Below, piece after piece: positions 61,130 through 64,000 of a DNA stretch of 64,000 nucleotides. A program made the position numbers and the translations under genes. The DNA is from Paenarthrobacter ureafaciens (lineage in GTDB: Bacteria; Actinomycetota; Actinomycetes; Actinomycetales; Micrococcaceae). The DNA lies in contig NZ_SBHM01000007.1 in assembly GCF_004028095.1 (NCBI RefSeq), positions 1,984,001 to 2,048,000 of the forward strand, written 5' to 3'. Within the stretch, counting starts at the first letter, position 1; every line of letters starts with the position of its first letter. The notes below the pieces were generated by a model. That model was not told where the DNA came from. It saw nothing but the letters and a program-made list of their open reading frames with translations, and searched no databases.

Positions 61130-61499
61130 GGTTTCACTGATCCCCACACCGTTTCTGGCCCTGGCCGCACCCAATGACCTGGCGGTCATTGCGGGGACCG
61201 AATAGCACGTTGCCAAGGACGTGACTACTGTGCGCACTTCAGGCAGCAACCAATCCGCCCGGAACCGCCAGCCCCTCTTGTAGCTGGCTGTCTGCCACCG
61301 CCGGAGGAGCACATGGCGCGGAAATGAACATTCGGCGAGGGATTTGTTCCGGAACGATGTCATATGCGGATAGTGCCCCCTTGTTCCCGATCGTGACGTA
61401 GTTTTCCAAGGCAACGTTTTTAAAGTCTTTAGAAAAACTCGCGTCACATCTGCTGGCCCGCCATCACTGCATTTATATGGGCGCAATTCTCTATGTTGT
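61130..61499. promoter_or_regulatory. Intergenic region before the membrane sigma factor
   Basis: 370 bp. An AT-rich imperfect inverted repeat (GTTTTT-AAAG-T-CTTT-AG-AAAAAC, 61416-61438) stands out, as does TTATATGG at 61474-61481 as a possible -10 for a nearly leaderless sigma-factor message. In-frame extension of the degenerate GGDEF gene covers part of the left side; otherwise no gene was seen. Confidence 0.35.
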
Positions 61500-63188
61500 G
61501 TGGATGCCATAGTGGCCTCCAGGAAAAACACAAACAATAATTCCGGCGCGGATGTTCTGAGCGACGGACACTATATCGAATTGGTACGCGGCGGCGACAT
61601 GTCTGCCTTCGACCACCTCTACGAGAGGCATATATCCATCGCCGCTGCGGTTGCCCGGCGGAACGTGGACAACCCCAGTGACGCAGAGGACGTGGTGGCC
61701 GAGGCCTTTCAGGCGGTGCTGCAAAACCTGGTCGCCGGGAAAGGGCCCAACAACTTCTTCCGGGCGTATCTCCTGTCCACCGTCACCAGGCTTTCCCACC
61801 ACCGCAACCGCAAAGCGGGAAGCACTCTGCCCAGTAGCGACGACGCCGTATTGGACCGCCCACTGTCGGAACCGGATGCCGCTATCAAGGCTTTTGAATC
61901 GGATGCTGTCGCCAAGGCATTCCAAGCGCTGCCCGAACGCTGGAAGGCCGTCCTGTGGTACCTCGACGTGGAACGGATGAAGCCCGCCGCGGTGGCACCC
62001 ATCCTTGGCCTCTCACCCAACGCGGTCTCAGCGCTCGCTCTGCGCGCCCGGGAAGGCTTGAGGAGACAGTACTTACAGGCCCACGTGGCTGATGAACACG
62101 ACGATGAATGCGCCGTGTATGCCTCGAAGCTAGGCCAGTACATCCGTGGTGGATTGTCCCGGGCAGCGTCGCGGAAAATGCGTCAGCACCTGGGCGGTTG
62201 CTCAAAATGCACCCACGCCCTCTCCGAACTGAAAGATGTCCAAGGAAGCATGAGGGCTGTGCTTCTTCCCATGGTCACCGGAGTTCCGGTGGCTTTATGG
62301 GCCGGCAAGGGTGCCGGACTGGGAGTTCTGGGCGGACTTGCCCCGGTAAAGGCGGCCATCGTGGCTCCTGCCATCAGCCAGCCAGTGATGATGGCCGTCG
62401 TTGCGGCGGCGGGTTTGGGGCTGGCCTTGGGTGTTTCGGGGGTTGCCGGTCTTTTTGTTCCAGAAACTCCGGTGGTCAACCGTGCCGACTCCATGCAGCC
62501 CGAGGCCCAATCTTCTGTCTTTCCCTCGTGGCCACAGTCAACGCCCTCCGGTCAGGCAACAGGGACTCCTTCGGCATCCGCGCAGGAACAGGCCCCCGAG
62601 TCGGCACTGCCCTCCGCCGCATCGGCCCCCGCGCAGATGCAGCCAACGGAGCAGGAACAGCAACCATCCGATGAGCGGGAAGTCCCAAAAGCTGCCGGGG
62701 TGCAGGGAGCTGCGCCAACGGAAGAGCTGCCGCCGGGAAGTCCACAAGAGTCGCTGCAGCCTCAGCGGGAACCGGTCCCTGCGCCCGATGAACCCGATGA
62801 ACCGGATGAACCGGATGAACCGGATCAACCGGCGAATCCCACTGCACTTTCGACCTCTGTTTGGGCGGCTCAGGACGCCCGCACAGGCCTGACCGCGGTT
62901 CACGTGCACTTCCTTCAACGAGGGGCAGCACCCTCCGGGCCGGGTACGGCCACCTTCACACTGGGCCCTGATGCCCGCATCCTGGAGAAGTCGTTGACTG
63001 TCCCCAAGGGGTGGACTTGCTCGTTCCAAGGCCAACAAACCGTCACTTGTAACACTGGTTCCATCCGGCCCGGCAAGCTGCACTTCCATATGACCGCAGA
63101 AACCACGAGCCGGCCGGTCGGCGGCGTCCTCACCTACTCCTTCAGTGGCAGCGAATTCAGTACGGGCAACCTCCGCTATGAGTACTGA
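61500..63188 (+). CDS. Membrane-tethered ECF sigma factor fused to zinc-finger anti-sigma and extracytoplasmic domains
   Basis: 562 aa, GTG start without clear Shine-Dalgarno. Sigma region 2 (about residues 25-105, NPSDAEDVVAEAFQAVLQNL), sigma region 4 (about 136-192, LPERWKAVLWYLDVERM; ILGLSPNAVSALALRAREGL), then an anti-sigma-like zinc finger (C204, H230-x3-C234-x2-C237), a membrane helix (about 295-320), a Pro/Glu/Gln-rich spacer with DEPDEPDEPDEP repeats (about 325-447) and a C-terminal beta domain with C507 and C517. Sigma, anti-sigma and sensor are thus one chain. Release would need proteolysis or a shift in the zinc finger; both are inference. Confidence 0.88.
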   Translation: MDAIVASRKNTNNNSGADVLSDGHYIELVRGGDMSAFDHLYERHISIAAAVARRNVDNPSDAEDVVAEAFQAVLQNLVAGKGPNNFFRAYLLSTVTRLSHHRNRKAGSTLPSSDDAVLDRPLSEPDAAIKAFESDAVAKAFQALPERWKAVLWYLDVERMKPAAVAPILGLSPNAVSALALRAREGLRRQYLQAHVADEHDDECAVYASKLGQYIRGGLSRAASRKMRQHLGGCSKCTHALSELKDVQGSMRAVLLPMVTGVPVALWAGKGAGLGVLGGLAPVKAAIVAPAISQPVMMAVVAAAGLGLALGVSGVAGLFVPETPVVNRADSMQPEAQSSVFPSWPQSTPSGQATGTPSASAQEQAPESALPSAASAPAQMQPTEQEQQPSDEREVPKAAGVQGAAPTEELPPGSPQESLQPQREPVPAPDEPDEPDEPDEPDQPANPTALSTSVWAAQDARTGLTAVHVHFLQRGAAPSGPGTATFTLGPDARILEKSLTVPKGWTCSFQGQQTVTCNTGSIRPGKLHFHMTAETTSRPVGGVLTYSFSGSEFSTGNLRYEY

Positions 63189-63312
63189 GCTCGCGGTCGC
63201 GGCGACTGAGCGCTGCATCACACCGTCCGGTACGTCATGAAGGGGGGACCTCCTCCACTGCTTGATAGCAGCACCCGAGGTGGGGCTAGCTATCCGCGAA
63301 CTTAGGGGAAGA

Positions 63313-64000
63313 ATGAAAGCGACGTTGTTCGTCGTTGCGGGCGCGCTTGGCGCCTTGGCGGTGGTTGGGGCCATCGCTCCCGCCGGAAAGAACTGGATAG
63401 TCCGCAGGTTCAGGACACCACACCGATTGAGGTGGGCCATGGCCTGCGCCGGGGGAGTACTGCTTGCCGCGTTGGTGATGAGCCTGCTGACGCCACTCCT
63501 TCGCTCATTGCTTGAGGGCCTCGTCCTGCTGAGCGGAGCCTCGCTGCTGGTGGGCTTCCTCGTGTCCCCGGCATTGAGGATTGATCACGGCGTTGCGACT
63601 CAGCCGCGCCGAGTACTGGCCATCGGAGCGCACCCGGATGATCTTGAATTGGCGTGCGGGGCTACCTTGGCGAAGCTCGCAGATGCCGGGCACGAGGTCC
63701 GCACGTTGGTGATGAGTGCGGGAAGCCAAGGCGGCGACAGCACCGTACGCACCGTCGAGGCTTCATCCGGTTCGGAGTTCATGGGCGCCGCGGAAGTACA
63801 GGTTCACGACTTCAAGGACACCAAGCTGTCCCAGCAGGGCCAGGAGATGGTTCAAACCATTGAGGCCTTCATCAAGGATTTCAATCCGGATGTTGTGATG
63901 ACCCATTCAGGGCATGACTACCATCAGGACCACTTGGCGGTGCATCAGGCCACCATGCGTGCGGCCCGCCAGCACTCATCAATCTTGTGCTTCGAAAGCC
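63313..64000 (+). CDS. PIG-L-family deacetylase with membrane anchor (runs off the window)
   Basis: At least 229 aa; ATG at 63313 with AGGGGAAG just upstream; the frame is open to the window end, so the gene is partial. Two hydrophobic segments (about residues 1-23 and 40-88 in two parts) precede a LmbE/PIG-L domain: zinc motif AIGAHPDDLELACGATLAKL and MTHSGHDYHQDHLAVHQAT. Family enzymes remove N-acetyl groups from GlcNAc-containing lipids, mycothiol precursors or antibiotics. The membrane anchor suggests an envelope glycan or lipid substrate. It follows the membrane sigma gene by 124 bp and may be one of its targets. Confidence 0.88.
   Translation, partial: MKATLFVVAGALGALAVVGAIAPAGKNWIVRRFRTPHRLRWAMACAGGVLLAALVMSLLTPLLRSLLEGLVLLSGASLLVGFLVSPALRIDHGVATQPRRVLAIGAHPDDLELACGATLAKLADAGHEVRTLVMSAGSQGGDSTVRTVEASSGSEFMGAAEVQVHDFKDTKLSQQGQEMVQTIEAFIKDFNPDVVMTHSGHDYHQDHLAVHQATMRAARQHSSILCFES

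Overview
The window is a stretch of high-GC actinobacterial chromosome. Gene content and protein style point to the Arthrobacter/Paenarthrobacter group of the Micrococcaceae: a RamB-type regulator beside the glyoxylate shunt, a DtxR/IdeR-like iron box, an LAxTG (class E type) sortase signal, many GTG starts and 4-bp start/stop overlaps. Genus is inference. No rRNA, tRNA, CRISPR array or prophage was seen; the only mobile element is one IS481-family insertion.

Layout. 1-4.5 kb: a CitA/CitB-type two-component system, then a LysR regulator divergent from a YeiH-family membrane protein. 4.6-6.2 kb: a membrane-anchored sulfite-oxidase-fold molybdoenzyme. 6.3-15.1 kb: a seven-gene minus-strand carbohydrate or cyclitol operon (two TIM-barrel isomerases, two Gfo/Idh oxidoreductases, a lipoprotein binding protein and two permeases) with a divergent ROK repressor; no ATPase gene is in the cluster. 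15.2-21.3 kb: a CynX-like transporter, then malate synthase and isocitrate lyase with a divergent RamB-like regulator. 21.5-27.2 kb: TetR, a di-haem cytochrome b protein, and a four-gene unit of response regulator, histidine kinase, orphan TAXI binding protein and dual-cysteine pyridoxal kinase.

27.3-36.6 kb: an MHS transporter, an isoprenylcysteine-methyltransferase-like protein, a self-regulated TetR/epimerase/membrane-protein operon, the queuosine pair yhhQ and tgt arranged convergently, and several small housekeeping-type or unknown proteins. 36.6-47.9 kb: a catabolic island around a PucR regulator. To its left lie transporter, RidA and RraA genes; to its right a transporter, a ThDP decarboxylase, an aldehyde dehydrogenase, a YtcJ-type amidohydrolase and a Zn-dependent N-carbamoyl/allantoate-type amidohydrolase. 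The make-up suggests uptake and degradation of an unidentified nitrogenous (amide or ureide) compound. 47.9-54.8 kb: a VOC protein, a YdeI-like protein, the IS481 element, and an fbpABC-type ferric iron importer with an iron box. 54.8-59 kb: a GH76-like protein, an SDR/acyl-CoA dehydrogenase pair and a DUF1684 protein. 59-64 kb: a surface or envelope locus with a sortase-anchored Ser/Thr/Pro-stalk protein, a degenerate GGDEF protein, a single-chain ECF sigma factor fused to zinc-finger, membrane and extracytoplasmic domains, and a PIG-L deacetylase that runs off the end.

The most unusual points are the membrane-tethered sigma factor and its neighbours; a family of long inverted repeats between convergent genes, with constant ends and loop but co-varying stems, one of which is split by the IS element (15-bp target duplication); the TAXI protein embedded in a two-component operon; and the PucR island.
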